From Topomyia yanbarensis (lineage: Eukaryota > Arthropoda > Insecta > Diptera > Culicidae): a stretch of DNA of 64,000 nt. This document shows, one piece after another, positions 43,377 through 55,680 of the stretch. Location of the stretch: positions 34,745,434 to 34,809,433 of the forward strand of contig NC_080670.1 of the NCBI RefSeq assembly GCF_030247195.1, read 5' to 3'. Positions within the stretch are counted from its first letter, which is position 1; each line of letters begins with the position of its first letter. Both the position numbers and the translations under genes were made by a program. The notes under the pieces were generated by a model. The model had not been told where the DNA came from. It saw only the letters and a list, made by a program, of their open reading frames with translations, and did no database searches.

Positions 43377-46300
43377 CTACAAATAAAGTAAAAACGGATT
43401 TTTAGAAAATCTTTTGAAAATGGCGAGGAAAACGCGAAATTTTCAAACCTATTTCAGGCAGAACCATCAAAAGGGAGCATCTATGCGTTTCGTCACATTC
43501 TGCAAGGTTATTACTACAGATGCCATGTGTTCGTTTTATATCAGTCGTTGTTCACATGCCAAACGAGCAACATGTTGACAGTATTGTCCGGACGGTATAA
43601 TAAACGGTAGACATTATGGATTTTTGGAAACGTTGGCACACATCCGCATCTAAGTGACTTAATTATATACGGGTAGTTTACAAATAGAGGTGCCGGGTGT
43701 ACGTTTCAATAATTCGTCGCCCGTATGCCACACGACCAACATCATGAATATATCGTCCTGAAGGTACAATCGTTCATGTATAAGTAGGATGTCGGGGCGC
43801 ACGGCGTGGTGAGAAGCGCTCGATATACTTTACACACAGAATATTGAGTTGAACATTGCACGATGGGACGTGTGTGTGTTGCTTGTGAGTTTCGTTAGGA
43901 TAAATTATTTTTCTGCCAGTGTGTGCCAACATGCTTTCAGCGTTTTGTGGGTGCGTATGTTCATGAGCCTATTGACACACACGTTTCATATTTCGAATAT
44001 GCGTGATGTTTTTTTTGTATCTCTGAGGTATCTGACAACATCCTTCTGTAGGTGTTTCTGAAGCACGGGCGGCCTTAGCAGCATTTGCGCCTACCGAAGT
44101 AATTATTCATACAGTTGCGGATTGGGTAGTAGAGTGCAGGGTGTTTGTAGATTTGATACATAGTGTGGTCTGAGCTTAGTGAGCGACAGGAGTTTGGGTC
44201 ACGAAGAATCCACGGTTCTGTATTACAACCTAGATTTAAAAATTCATTTACCGGTAGTCCTACGCCCTCAATGATATCAGTTCAACATTTCTAACGCTTT
44301 CTTGATGTCCCGACGAAATACAAATAGTGTTTCCATTTTTGGAAATATAGCTTAGTCCTGTCAGATTCTGATGAGACGAAGTCAACACGCAAATTCCGTA
44401 ACTAATTCAACATTATGAAGCTATATAGAAGAGGACAACGACGGTAGATATTATACATCCTAAGAAAAAATAAAATTAAAATCATTTTATAAATTATCTT
44501 AATCTAAGCCAACAACATGTAATAACTGTTTGTATGGACAAGTAAACAACTGGTTACAGATGATACCCCGTAAGCACAGAACTTCTGGTGGTCAAGTCGC
44601 TGCCAGATACTGCTGAGACGTTACAAATGGTTGGTTTTTGTTAATAATTCTGTATCTCCATGGGAAGCTCAATTGAATTTTTTAGTTTTATCAGCAGCTA
44701 AATTTCAATCGTACATGACAAAAAAAAACTTTTGCTCATTTTATGTATTCAAATTATCCATTTTTGGAAGCTATTCGAGTTGTCAAAAATGGGTATTTTT
44801 TTGTTTCTAACAACGAGTACTTTTTATCCATTTCACAACCACTCTAAGAGGTAATGCCAATAGGTAAATTGATCCTAATAATCGGTGAAAAAATCTTTAA
44901 GGATAATTTCAAGTGAGTTAACCTGCAAATTTTTAATTTCAAAGGAACCGGTAAATCATCGGCTCGCAGCCGAAACAGTGGCGGAATCGGAAGAATTCGG
45001 CAATGCTCCGAAAGCAACTGCAGTTGAGACTCCTGGGGGTGTCGCAAATATGCGCCAGTTCTACAATTTTGACTGCTCTAGCAGATCAGGCCAACAAAAA
45101 ATTCTAACCAGTGACAGGTATTATTTTGTTTTATGGCTTTACAATAGGATCGCTATCGAGATTCCTATACTTTTGAAAATGAAAATGGATGTTTTATAAT
45201 GATTTTTTATATTCAGAAATAATTCTATTTTCAGTATATTTCATTCTGGGGCGATTTTCATGAATGGCTATTTTTTACGCTACAAACAAAATCGTGCGGA
45301 CAACTTGGCGTGTTTGAAGATATCACCCGGCAGCAGCAATTAGTGCAGGCAAAACTTGTTCCCGCTCAAACCAAGTTGACACTCGAGCACGTCCTTGGAA
45401 TTAGTGACTCTGTTTGTAAAGGCTCTTGAACACTCAACATTCTACAGAGTAAACACACTTTCTCGAAACTTCCCTTTCTCAGACAAAACAGATCCATCCC
45501 GTTCCACTTCCTTCTGATTGGATCGTCAATTTATCAAACTTGCTTCCGACTGGGCGCCACAGACCATGCATCATCACTGATGGAGTAGTACATACTCACA
45601 CCACCAACTGGCCAACCGACCGATAGAATCCAACAGAACTTATCCCGAGATTTGATACTAATGAATTGGGACGTTTGCAAGCTTTGCTATGCTAGCTGAC
45701 CTCCTGCTACCCAGGCAGGCAGGCGTCAAAGGATGGAACTTTAGAAGCTAGAACGAAGTATTCATACATGGCCACCTTCTCCCATCAACCATATGCACAA
45801 TGAATCATCATTTTCCAACAACTTCCGAAGCCGTGGGATCCTCGTCGTCATCGTCGTCGTCGTTGTCAGATTCGATTAGTAGGACGACGTGAGCAATTCC
45901 CATCTGGTGCTGCTACCAGGCCGGTCGGTGTGGGTTGCGCGTGTTTGGTTATCGGAGAAGGCGCCGCACATCCGCCTCCTACCAGATGACACCATCAATG
46001 AGGCTTTCACTCGCCCACTTCCACGCCTGGAAGATTTGTCTTTGCCTGGAGAGTGCTTCGCCCGATGTGTGACGGTTAGCAAACCGTGTGTGTGTGTGTG
46101 TGTGTGGACTGAAGTTTTCCTTCGCTGCGATATGTGATGTGCTGCTGCTAATGTAAATGTAATGTAAATATTTGATGGAATTTTAGAAGACCCTTTTATG
46201 GACTTAGCAGCAGCCGTAGGAGACAGTGCCGTCAGGAGATGAGAATTAAAACGAACAATAACTCACTTCGTTGTCCGGGGGCGTGTCAAGTTCAAGTCTG

Positions 46301-47130
46301 TTGTGTTGGCTGGAGCAGATTTTTTGTGTGAGGACACACAAGAAAAGAATCTTTTTCGTCTTTCATGAGATGGGAAAATCTCGTTAAAAATGTGCTGCTT
46401 TTCACTCTGTCAAATGTGTGTATAAACAGTGATAAAACAATTGGAACCATGAGCATCAAAAACTTTTAAATTTAAATTAAGAAATCTTGAAATCTTGACT
46501 ATGTGTACTGTCTGGAGCCCAGTGTCTGTGATTGACGATAATTTAATCCACCAACTCATTTGTTTTATCTCATACAACATGTCACCATAATACGCCTCAG
46601 AATGGCCGATATTAAAATTACTTTCCTGGAGACGTGATAAAATTTAGTCTAATCCCTAACCGCATATTGAAAGAGATTTCATACAATCAGTCAGTGCCAG
46701 CGCCACTGTACCGTTATAGATGAGATGCCAGGAGGTTCAACAGATAGCACCGCCAGAGATATTGCGAACCCTTGGGGTAGCAAGATAATGCCAACGGAAA
46801 AGGGACCGGAACACGGTTGGCACGTGGGTTCATCATTGGCAATAAAATAAGCGATAAAAATATTTTATTTTCATTACTTTCCTTCGCTGCTACTGATGAG
46901 GTTGGGGGAGACAAGCAATAGTATGCTGATGTGAATACCGAATTCACACAGCATTGATTTTTTTTTGTGGCATCCGACGTGACAACAAGGTCACTCGATT
47001 AAAAGTGGCGAAACGTGCTGGCAACTATCAAATCGGGATGATTGCTGTCTTGGAGCAGTCGGCCACTGTCGACCATTTGGATTTTTTTTCGACAAAAATC
47101 CTTGAACATGTCCAAAGAAAAAGTGTATGC
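43377..47130. other. Long stretch without a recognisable gene
   Basis: Short frames only: 70 codons at 43,849, 104 codons at 44,885, 82 codons at 45,889. All are unrecognised, and the last lies in locally GC-rich DNA. A weak ~45-bp direct similarity links 43,553-43,600 and 43,726-43,772. A TCGTCG-rich run lies near 45,843-45,866 and a (GT)n microsatellite at 46,086-46,106. 44,352-44,400 is another copy of the dispersed sequence at 18,296-18,540. Confidence 0.4.
46086..46106 (+). repeat. (GT)n microsatellite
   Basis: About ten uninterrupted GT units. Confidence 0.95.
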
Positions 47131-47136
47131 CGTTCT

Positions 47137-47925
47137 TGCCATATCGTCGCTGTTGTGCTATCTTATGACAAACGCCATTTTGGGGTAAACTGAGTTAGAT
47201 ATGCCACATTACTTGTCTGAAAAATCTCTACAAAGTGGCGTTTTCAAAATTTTGAAATTGTTCTTGGTTACGTAAATATAGCGAGAAACATGATGAGAAA
47301 TTATGAGTTTTTTGCTTCAAATCACTGTATCTAGGGATTTGCTCAAGTTATATTGAAGTTTCAGATGTTTTTATGTGTAAAAATGTCTGAGGAACACAGT
47401 GGCATAAAAATTTTCAAAAGAAAAATACACGAGTTGTGAGAAAAACACAGTTTAAGTTTTAAACTGGAAATATAGCATATTTGGCAACACTGTAACCAAA
47501 AATAACTATTTTTTCTAGATTCCCTGACTCATTTCCATTAAAATACATCTCTCCGATTGTTTATAGACCAAATAAAACCAAAGATATGAATAAAAAATAA
47601 AAATTAATGATTTTTTTCTATGGAAAATTTTCCATGCACGATTATGACACGTCATACAAATTTTGTCATCAATACACATCTATGACACGTGTGAGTGCGA
47701 CTTTTGTTTACATTCATAGTAAAAACTTGCAACATAGTCAACCAATCTTCGTAATATTTGAGAGATTAATACAGAATAGATAGAAGCATCAATTGTCTTC
47801 TTTGAATTGTTTATACCATTAATAAGTTTCAAGATATTCAGTCTCAAACTTTAAAAATCGTTTTTCTCGAAATGTGTTAAATGGCGCTTGTCATAAGATA
47901 GCACAACAGCGACGATATATCGGAA
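47137..47925. mobile_element. ~0.8-kb inverted-repeat element
   Basis: ATATCGTCGCTGTTGTGCTA and the following CTTATGACAAACGCCAT (47,140-47,177) recur inverted at 47,881-47,923 with very few differences. The interior is AT-rich without open frames. Termini and target duplication could not be fixed, so the class is unknown, but terminal inverted repeats of ~40 bp at this distance indicate a non-autonomous DNA transposon. Confidence 0.65.
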
Positions 47926-49080
47926 GACACGTAGTGCACTGAGTACACCACATTATCCGTTCAATAAAACCTTTCAACAATAGTTTCAGAGTAACACCAA
48001 ATGCAGAAGCAAACAAAAAATTTGTCTTAACCTGAAACCCGTCGATAATTGTTGTTGACATGTCACTGTAATGGCCCTCAAGTGGAAAAGCGCCTCTTCC
48101 CCGAAGACGTCGTATATTTTTGAGGAGGACTCACTCCAACCAGCAACCGTTCATTGTGGCAGAGGTAGGGGAAAGGTGTAGAAACAATAAATAGCTGTAA
48201 TCAATGAAAGCTATTTTCGGCTAGCACTACTCGAGGAAGAATTATTTTTGCTTTATGGACATGATTGATGGTAATACTAGACACGATTTCACTAACGAAC
48301 GTTCTGGGTCCGGTAACAGAGACGTGCCTGTTCTACAACGAACATTGTAAATGAATGAATGACGCATCATTTCACCCTCCAGGAAAACAGATCACAATTA
48401 ACGTAGATTACACTGACTTGCAGGTAAGCTAAAATATCGAAAAAATCTTAATTGGAATCGTTGTTATTCAACATGTAATTTAATATAAAAACGGGTTTAT
48501 AATCGAGTCGATGATTTTTTTTTTCATCAGGCGAAACGCCATTCCGTTGGAAGCGTAGGGAAATGTTTTTGCCGCAAATGTTACCCAATAAACAAAATTG
48601 AGTTTCGCAGCGAAAATGAACGAAAGCTATCAGCCTGGCCAGTTGCATGCCGGAGGTAAATTGGGTTGCAGAAATAAAACTGGGTTTAATTTTTTCCGTC
48701 GAAAGAGAATAACAAAAAAACGGAAGCTAACCGAACTTATTTTTATGCCAAAAAAGCGAAAGTTAATCCTATTTCAGCTTTCGAAGTTGGCTGTTTGCAG
48801 GTCGGGTCGTATACGTGTCTGGGACGCTTTACAGTTTTTGTAATTAAACTATGGTTAAAGCGGTTTTGTCGTAGATTCTTGAAACATTATAATAAATTAT
48901 TTTAAAAACTTTAAATACAATATGTGCATGCAATGGCATCGACATTTGACTCGGTTATGTGAAATTTTGAGCAGGCTTTCCGTAAGAATTTATTATTCAA
49001 TTTCATCTCTTGCAATGTGAGGTGTCTAGGGAAAATCAGTGCAATTTTAAGATAAAGAAATCATATTACATATATTTAGA
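47926..49080. other. Unannotated stretch
   Basis: An 81-codon frame at 48,598-48,843 has a Lys/Arg-rich middle but no recognisable domain. Nothing else supportable. Confidence 0.35.
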
Positions 49081-49264
49081 TTACCAAGCTGTTCAAAACC
49101 AAAAACGAGAAACCAGAACAAAACTCTATAAACAAAAGACTGGAAAATATGAATCAGTAACTAGGAATTACAGACTGGAATCCAGAAAAAGGAAAATTAA
49201 AAACTAAAAAAACCTGAAACCAGGAACTCGGAACCTAAAAACTGAAATCTGACAATAAAAACTC

Positions 49265-49556
49265 AAAACCAAAACCCAAAACCAAAAACCAAAAACCAAA
49301 AACCAAAAACCAAAAACCAAAAACCAAAAACCAAAAACCAAAAACCAAAAACCAAAAACCAAAAACCAAAAACCAAAAACCAAAAACCAAAAACCAAAAA
49401 CCAAAAACCAAAAACCAAAAACCAAAAACCAAAAACCAAAAACCAAAAACCAAAAACCAAAAACCAAAAACCAAAAACCAAAAACCAAAAACCAAAACCC
49501 AAAAACCAAAAACCAAAAACCAAAAACCAAAAACCAAAAACCAAAAACCAAAAACT
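49265..49556. repeat. (CCAAAAA)n heptamer array
   Basis: About 41 copies of a 7-bp unit with rare one-base losses (ACCCAAAA at both edges). Because 7 is not a multiple of 3 and the unit has no stop on the minus strand, three overlapping frames of ~100 residues (FGFWFLV repeats) stay open. They are artefacts. Confidence 0.97.
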
Positions 49557-49559
49557 ATA

Positions 49560-51725
49560 AACTAAAAAGCTAGAAAGCTATAAAACTAAAAAGCTATAAA
49601 ACTAAAAAGCTAAAAAGCTAAAAAGCTAAAAAGCTAAAAAGCTAAAAAGCTAAAAAGCTAAAAAGCTAAAAAGCTAAAAAGCTAAAAAGCTAAAAGGCTA
49701 AAAAGCTAAAAAGCTAAAAAGCTAAAAAGCTAAAAAGCTAAAAAGCTAAAAAGCTAAAAAGCTAAAAAGCTAAAAAGCTAAAAAGCTAAAAAGCTAAAAA
49801 GCTAAAAAGCTAAAAAGCTAAAAAGCTAAAAAGCTAAAAAGCTAAAAAGCTAAAAAGCTAAAAAGCTAAAAAGCTAAAAAGCTAAAAAGCTAAAAAGCTA
49901 AAAAGCTAAAAAGCTAAAAAGCTAAAAAGCTAAAAAGCTAAAAAGCTAAAAAGCTAAAAAGCTAAAAAGCTAAAAAGCTAAAAAGCTAAAAAGCTAAAAA
50001 GCTAAAAAGCTAAAAAGCTAAAAAGCTAAAAAGCTAAAAAGCTAAAAAGCTAAAAAGCTAAAAAGCTAAAAAGCTAAAAAGCTAAAAAGCTAAAAAGCTA
50101 AAAAGCTAAAAAGCTAAAAAGCTAAAAAGCTAAAAAGCTAAAAAGCTAAAAAGCTAAAAAGCTAAAAAGCTAAAAAGCTAAAAAGCTAAAAAGCTAAAAA
50201 GCTAAAAAGCTAAAAAGCTAAAAAGCTAAAAAGCTAAAAAGCTAAAAAGCTAAAAAGCTAAAAAGCTAAAAAGCTAAAAAGCTAAAAAGCTAAAAAGCTA
50301 AAAAGCTAAAAAGCTAAAAAGCTAAAAAGCTAAAAAGCTAAAAAGCTAAAAAGCTAAAAAGCTAAAAAGCTAAAAAGCTAAAAAGCTAAAAAGCTAAAAA
50401 GCTAAAAAGCTAAAAAGCTAAAAAGCTAAAAAGCTAAAAAGCTAAAAAGCTAAAAAGCTAAAAAGCTAAAAAGCTAAAAAGCTAAAAAGCTAAAAAGCTA
50501 AAAAGCTAAAAAGCTAAAAAGCTAAAAAGCTAAAAAGCTAAAAAGCTAAAAAGCTAAAAAGCTAAAAAGCTAAAAAGCTAAAAAGCTAAAAAGCTAAAAA
50601 GCTAAAAAGCTAAAAAGCTAAAAAGCTAAAAAGCTAAAAAGCTAAAAAGCTAAAAAGCTAAAAAGCTAAAAAGCTAAAAAGCTAAAAAGCTAAAAAGCTA
50701 AAAAGCTAAAAAGCTAAAAAGCTAAAAAGCTAAAAAGCTAAAAAGCTAAAAAGCTAAAAAGCTAAAAAGCTAAAAAGCTAAAAAGCTAAAAAGCTAAAAA
50801 GCTAAAAAGCTAAAAAGCTAAAAAGCTAAAAAGCTAAAAAGCTAAAAAGCTAAAAAGCTAAAAAGCTAAAAAGCTAAAAAGCTAAAAAGCTAAAAAGCTA
50901 AAAAGCTAAAAAGCTAAAAAGCTAAAAAGCTAAAAAGCTAAAAAGCTAAAAAGCTAAAAAGCTAAAAAGCTAAAAAGCTAAAAAGCTAAAAAGCTAAAAA
51001 GCTAAAAAGCTAAAAAGCTAAAAAGCTAAAAAGCTAAAAAGCTAAAAAGCTAAAAAGCTAAAAAGCTAAAAAGCTAAAAAGCTAAAAAGCTAAAAAGCTA
51101 AAAAGCTAAAAAGCTAAAAAGCTAAAAAGCTAAAAAGCTAAAAAGCTAAAAAGCTAAAAAGCTAAAAAGCTAAAAAGCTAAAAAGCTAAAAAGCTAAAAA
51201 GCTAAAAAGCTAAAAAGCTAAAAAGCTAAAAAGCTAAAAAGCTAAAAAGCTAAAAAGCTAAAAAGCTAAAAAGCTAAAAAGCTAAAAAGCTAAAAAGCTA
51301 AAAAGCTAAAAAGCTAAAAAGCTAAAAGGCTAAAAAGCTAAAGAGCTAAAAAGCTAAAAAGCTAAAAAGCTAAAAAGCTAAAAAGCTAAAAAGCTAAAAA
51401 GCTAAAAAGCTAAAAAGCTAAAAAGCTAAAAAGCTAAAAAGCTAAAAAGCTAAAAAGCTAAAAAGCTAAAAAGCTAAAAAGCTAAAAAGCTAAAAAGCTA
51501 AAAAGCTAAAAAGCTAAAAAGCTAAAAAGCTAAAAAGCTAAAAAGCTAAAAAGCTAAAAAGCTAAAAAGCTAAAAAGCTAAAAAGCTAAAAAGCTAAAAG
51601 GCTAAAAAGCTAAAAAGCTAAAAAGCTAAAAAGCTAAAAAGCTAAAAAGCTAAAAAGCTAAAAAACCAAAAAGCTAGAAAGCTAAAAAACTAAAAACCTA
51701 AAAAGTTAAAAAACTAAAAAGCTAA
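49560..51725. repeat. (GCTAAAAA)n octamer array, ~2.15 kb
   Basis: Roughly 268 copies of an 8-bp unit, highly homogeneous, with a few variant units (AAGGCT near 49,694, 51,328 and 51,599; AAGAGCT near 51,341). Edges are degenerate (AACTATAAA and GCTAGAAA words on the left; AACCTAAAAAGTT words on the right). Confidence 0.97.
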
Positions 51726-51794
51726 AGGTGAAAAGAAAAAAATAAACGACTCAAAAAGCTAAAAAGCTTTGATGCTAAAAACATAAAAAACTAA

Positions 51795-54787
51795 AAAGTG
51801 AAAAGTGAAAAGTGAAAAGTGAAAAGTGAAAAGTGAAAAGTGAAAAGTGAAAAGTGAAAAGTGAAAAGTGAAAAGTGAAAAGTGAAAAGTGAAAAGTGAA
51901 AAGTGAAAAGTGAAAAGTGAAAAGTGAAAAGTGAAAAGTGAAAAGTGAAAAGTGAAAAGTGAAAAGTGAAAAGTGAAAAGTGAAAAGTGAAAAGTGAAAA
52001 GTGAAAAGTGAAAAGTGAAAAGTGAAAAGTGAAAAGTGAAAAGTGAAAAGTGAAAAGTGAAAAGTGAAAAGTGAAAAGTGAAAAGTGAAAAGTGAAAAGT
52101 GAAAAGTGAAAAGTGAAAAGTGAAAAGTGAAAAGTGAAAAGTGAAAAGTGAAAAGTGAAAAGTGAAAAGTGAAAAGTGAAAAGTGAAAAGTGAAAAGTGA
52201 AAAGTGAAAAGTGAAAAGTGAAAAGTGAAAAGTGAAAAGTGAAAAGTGAAAAGTGAAAAGTGAAAAGTGAAAAGTGAAAAGTGAAAAGTGAAAAGTGAAA
52301 AGTGAAAAGTGAAAAGTGAAAAGTGAAAAGTGAAAAGTGAAAAGTGAAAAGTGAAAAGTGAAAAGTGAAAAGTGAAAAGTGAAAAGTGAAAAGTGAAAAG
52401 TGAAAAGTGAAAAGTGAAAAGTGAAAAGTGAAAAGTGAAAAGTGAAAAGTGAAAAGTGAAAAGTGAAAAGTGAAAAGTGAAAAGTGAAAAGTGAAAAGTG
52501 AAAAGTGAAAAGTGAAAAGTGAAAAGTGAAAAGTGAAAAGTGAAAAGTGAAAAGTGAAAAGTGAAAAGTGAAAAGTGAAAAGTGAAAAGTGAAAAGTGAA
52601 AAGTGAAAAGTGAAAAGTGAAAAGTGAAAAGTGAAAAGTGAAAAGTGAAAAGTGAAAAGTGAAAAGTGAAAAGTGAAAAGTGAAAAGTGAAAAGTGAAAA
52701 GTGAAAAGTGAAAAGTGAAAAGTGAAAAGTGAAAAGTGAAAAGTGAAAAGTGAAAAGTGAAAAGTGAAAAGTGAAAAGTGAAAAGTGAAAAGTGAAAAGT
52801 GAAAAGTGAAAAGTGAAAAGTGAAAAGTGAAAAGTGAAAAGTGAAAAGTGAAAAGTGAAAAGTGAAAAGTGAAAAGTGAAAAGTGAAAAGTGAAAAGTGA
52901 AAAGTGAAAAGTGAAAAGTGAAAAGTGAAAAGTGAAAAGTGAAAAGTGAAAAGTGAAAAGTGAAAAGTGAAAAGTGAAAAGTGAAAAGTGAAAAGTGAAA
53001 AGTGAAAAGTGAAAAGTGAAAAGTGAAAAGTGAAAAGTGAAAAGTGAAAAGTGAAAAGTGAAAAGTGAAAAGTGAAAAGTGAAAAGTGAAAAGTGAAAAG
53101 TGAAAAGTGAAAAGTGAAAAGTGAAAAGTGAAAAGTGAAAAGTGAAAAGTGAAAAGTGAAAAGTGAAAAGTGAAAAGTGAAAAGTGAAAAGTGAAAAGTG
53201 AAAAGTGAAAAGTGAAAAGTGAAAAGTGAAAAGTGAAAAGTGAAAAGTGAAAAGTGAAAAGTGAAAAGTGAAAAGTGAAAAGTGAAAAGTGAAAAGTGAA
53301 AAGTGAAAAGTGAAAAGTGAAAAGTGAAAAGTGAAAAGTGAAAAGTGAAAAGTGAAAAGTGAAAAGTGAAAAGTGAAAAGTGAAAAGTGAAAAGTGAAAA
53401 GTGAAAAGTGAAAAGTGAAAAGTGAAAAGTGAAAAGTGAAAAGTGAAAAGTGAAAAGTGAAAAGTGAAAAGTGAAAAGTGAAAAGTGAAAAGTGAAAAGT
53501 GAAAAGTGAAAAGTGAAAAGTGAAAAGTGAAAAGTGAAAAGTGAAAAGTGAAAAGTGAAAAGTGAAAAGTGAAAAGTGAAAAGTGAAAAGTGAAAAGTGA
53601 AAAGTGAAAAGTGAAAAGTGAAAAGTGAAAAGTGAAAAGTGAAAAGTGAAAAGTGAAAAGTGAAAAGTGAAAAGTGAAAAGTGAAAAGTGAAAAGTGAAA
53701 AGTGAAAAGTGAAAAGTGAAAAGTGAAAAGTGAAAAGTGAAAAGTGAAAAGTGAAAAGTGAAAAGTGAAAAGTGAAAAGTGAAAAGTGAAAAGTGAAAAG
53801 TGAAAAGTGAAAAGTGAAAAGTGAAAAGTGAAAAGTGAAAAGTGAAAAGTGAAAAGTGAAAAGTGAAAAGTGAAAAGTGAAAAGTGAAAAGTGAAAAGTG
53901 AAAAGTGAAAAGTGAAAAGTGAAAAGTGAAAAGTGAAAAGTGAAAAGTGAAAAGTGAAAAGTGAAAAGTGAAAAGTGAAAAGTGAAAAGTGAAAAGTGAA
54001 AAGTGAAAAGTGAAAAGTGAAAAGTGAAAAGTGAAAAGTGAAAAGTGAAAAGTGAAAAGTGAAAAGTGAAAAGTGAAAAGTGAAAAGTGAAAAGTGAAAA
54101 GTGAAAAGTGAAAAGTGAAAAGTGAAAAGTGAAAAGTGAAAAGTGAAAAGTGAAAAGTGAAAAGTGAAAAGTGAAAAGTGAAAAGTGAAAAGTGAAAAGT
54201 GAAAAGTGAAAAGTGAAAAGTGAAAAGTGAAAAGTGAAAAGTGAAAAGTGAAAAGTGAAAAGTGAAAAGTGAAAAGTGAAAAGTGAAAAGTGAAAAGTGA
54301 AAAGTGAAAAGTGAAAAGTGAAAAGTGAAAAGTGAAAAGTGAAAAGTGAAAAGTGAAAAGTGAAAAGTGAAAAGTGAAAAGTGAAAAGTGAAAAGTGAAA
54401 AGTGAAAAGTGAAAAGTGAAAAGTGAAAAGTGAAAAGTGAAAAGTGAAAAGTGAAAAGTGAAAAGTGAAAAGTGAAAAGTGAAAAGTGAAAAGTGAAAAG
54501 TGAAAAGTGAAAAGTGAAAAGTGAAAAGTGAAAAGTGAAAAGTGAAAAGTGAAAAGTGAAAAGTGAAAAGTGAAAAGTGAAAAGTGAAAAGTGAAAAGTG
54601 AAAAGTGAAAAGTGAAAAGTGAAAAGTGAAAAGTGAAAAGTGAAAAGTGAAAAGTGAAAAGTGAAAAGTGAAAAGTGAAAAGTGAAAAGTGAAAAGTGAA
54701 AGGTGAAAGGTGAAAAGTGAAAAGTGAAAAGTGAAAGGTGAAAAGTGAAAAGTGAAAAGTGAAAAGTGAAAAGTGAAAAGTGAAAAG
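51795..54787. repeat. (GTGAAAA)n heptamer array, ~3.0 kb
   Basis: Roughly 427 copies of a 7-bp unit, almost without variants except AGGTGAAAGGT near 54,698-54,740. The two ~1,050-residue minus-strand frames (FSLFTFH repeats) exist because the unit is stop-free in every minus-strand frame. They should not be taken as proteins. Confidence 0.97.
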
Positions 54788-55490
54788 TATAAAATAAAAA
54801 GTAAAAAATAAAAAGTCAAAATTGAAGAAAGTAAAACGTAAAAGTGAGAGGTATAAAGTAAGGGTACAACGTGGAGAATAAAAAGCAAAAGGTGAAAGGT
54901 TAAAGGTTGAAAGTAAGAAATAAAACGTAACAAGTGAAAAATATAAAGTAAAAATTAAACGTAAAAGTGAAAAGTAAAACATCAAAAGTAAATAGCAAAT
55001 AGTAAAAAGTAAATAAAGAAAAGTAGAAAGTGAAAATCACAAGTTACAAGCCACAAGTCGGAAGTCACTAGTCATAAATCAAGTCACCAGTCACAAGTGT
55101 CAAGTCACAAATCACAGGTTAATAGAAAGTAGACACTAGAAAGTATAAAGAAAAAGTTAAAAAATAAAAAGCAGAAAAAATGAAAAGGAAAAAGTTACAA
55201 CGTATACAGTAAAAAGTAAACGATCAACTAAAATCAAAAAACTATGAGAAATAGAAATGGAAAGAAAAAAAAGGAAAAACGGAGAAGTTCAAAGGTAAAG
55301 GAGAAACGTAAAAAGAAAAAAATGGGAATTAAAAGGAAGGAATTTAGAAAAACAAATAGAAAATGCAAAGAAGATAAAAGAAAACAAAAAGAACCAAAAG
55401 ACGCAAAGGAAAAAGTAAATGCAAATACACATAAGGAAAAGGGAGAAAAGAAAAAGGAATCGGATACAAGTAAAAGAAAAGAATTTAGAA
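54788..55490. repeat. Degenerate purine-rich continuation of the arrays
   Basis: AAAGTAAAAA-, CACAAGTCA- and AAAAGAAAAA-like words without fixed period, including a block of CAAGTCAC words at 55,040-55,120. The 83-codon Lys-rich frame at 55,244-55,495 is a composition artefact. Confidence 0.85.
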
Positions 55491-55493
55491 GAT

Positions 55494-55680
55494 AGAAGGA
55501 GTGGATACACGCATAGCGTAGTTGGTAAATCGATTTCCTTGTACACAGCTCACCTGGGTTCGATGTTCAACTCCGCACATTGGGTTAGATATTTTTTCAA
55601 AAGAGATTTCTCTAACCCGAAAAGAGGCAAATGACCCTAAGGTTAAATCTCTGTAATCAAAATAAAAAAAGAAAGAAGGA
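55494..55680 (+). mobile_element. tRNA-derived SINE (Feilai-like), ~170 bp
   Basis: Starts near 55,501. Box A TAGCGTAGTTGG (55,514-55,525) fits the consensus exactly. Box B GGTTCGATGTT (55,557-55,567) follows at tRNA-like spacing. A GGGTTAG...CTAACCC hairpin lies in the body (55,582-55,618), and the end is A-rich (AAAATAAAAAAAG). AGAAGGA flanks both sides (55,494-55,500; 55,674-55,680), a short likely duplication within low-complexity DNA. I recall a similar SINE as abundant in Aedes; the Feilai name is tentative. It is not a functional tRNA gene, since no cloverleaf acceptor stem closes. Confidence 0.8.

Noticed and set aside
45889..46137. Overlapping frames on both strands in GC-richer DNA as a host exon
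   Set aside because: Frames on both strands, a microsatellite at the end, no splice-bounded open segment and no recognisable motif.
49204..49551. Three ~100-codon frames of FGFWFLV repeats
   Set aside because: Same artefact from the (CCAAAAA)n array.
49265..54787. CRISPR array
   Set aside because: Units are 7-8 bp, contiguous and without spacers, in a eukaryotic genome; they are microsatellite arrays.
51775..54985. Two overlapping ~1,050-codon minus-strand frames of Phe/Ser/Leu/Thr/His repeats
   Set aside because: They are translations of a 7-bp simple repeat that has no stop codon in any minus-strand frame; not proteins.
55501..55575. Functional tRNA gene
   Set aside because: Box A and box B are present but no complete cloverleaf or acceptor stem closes, and an A-rich end with short duplications follows; it is a SINE head.
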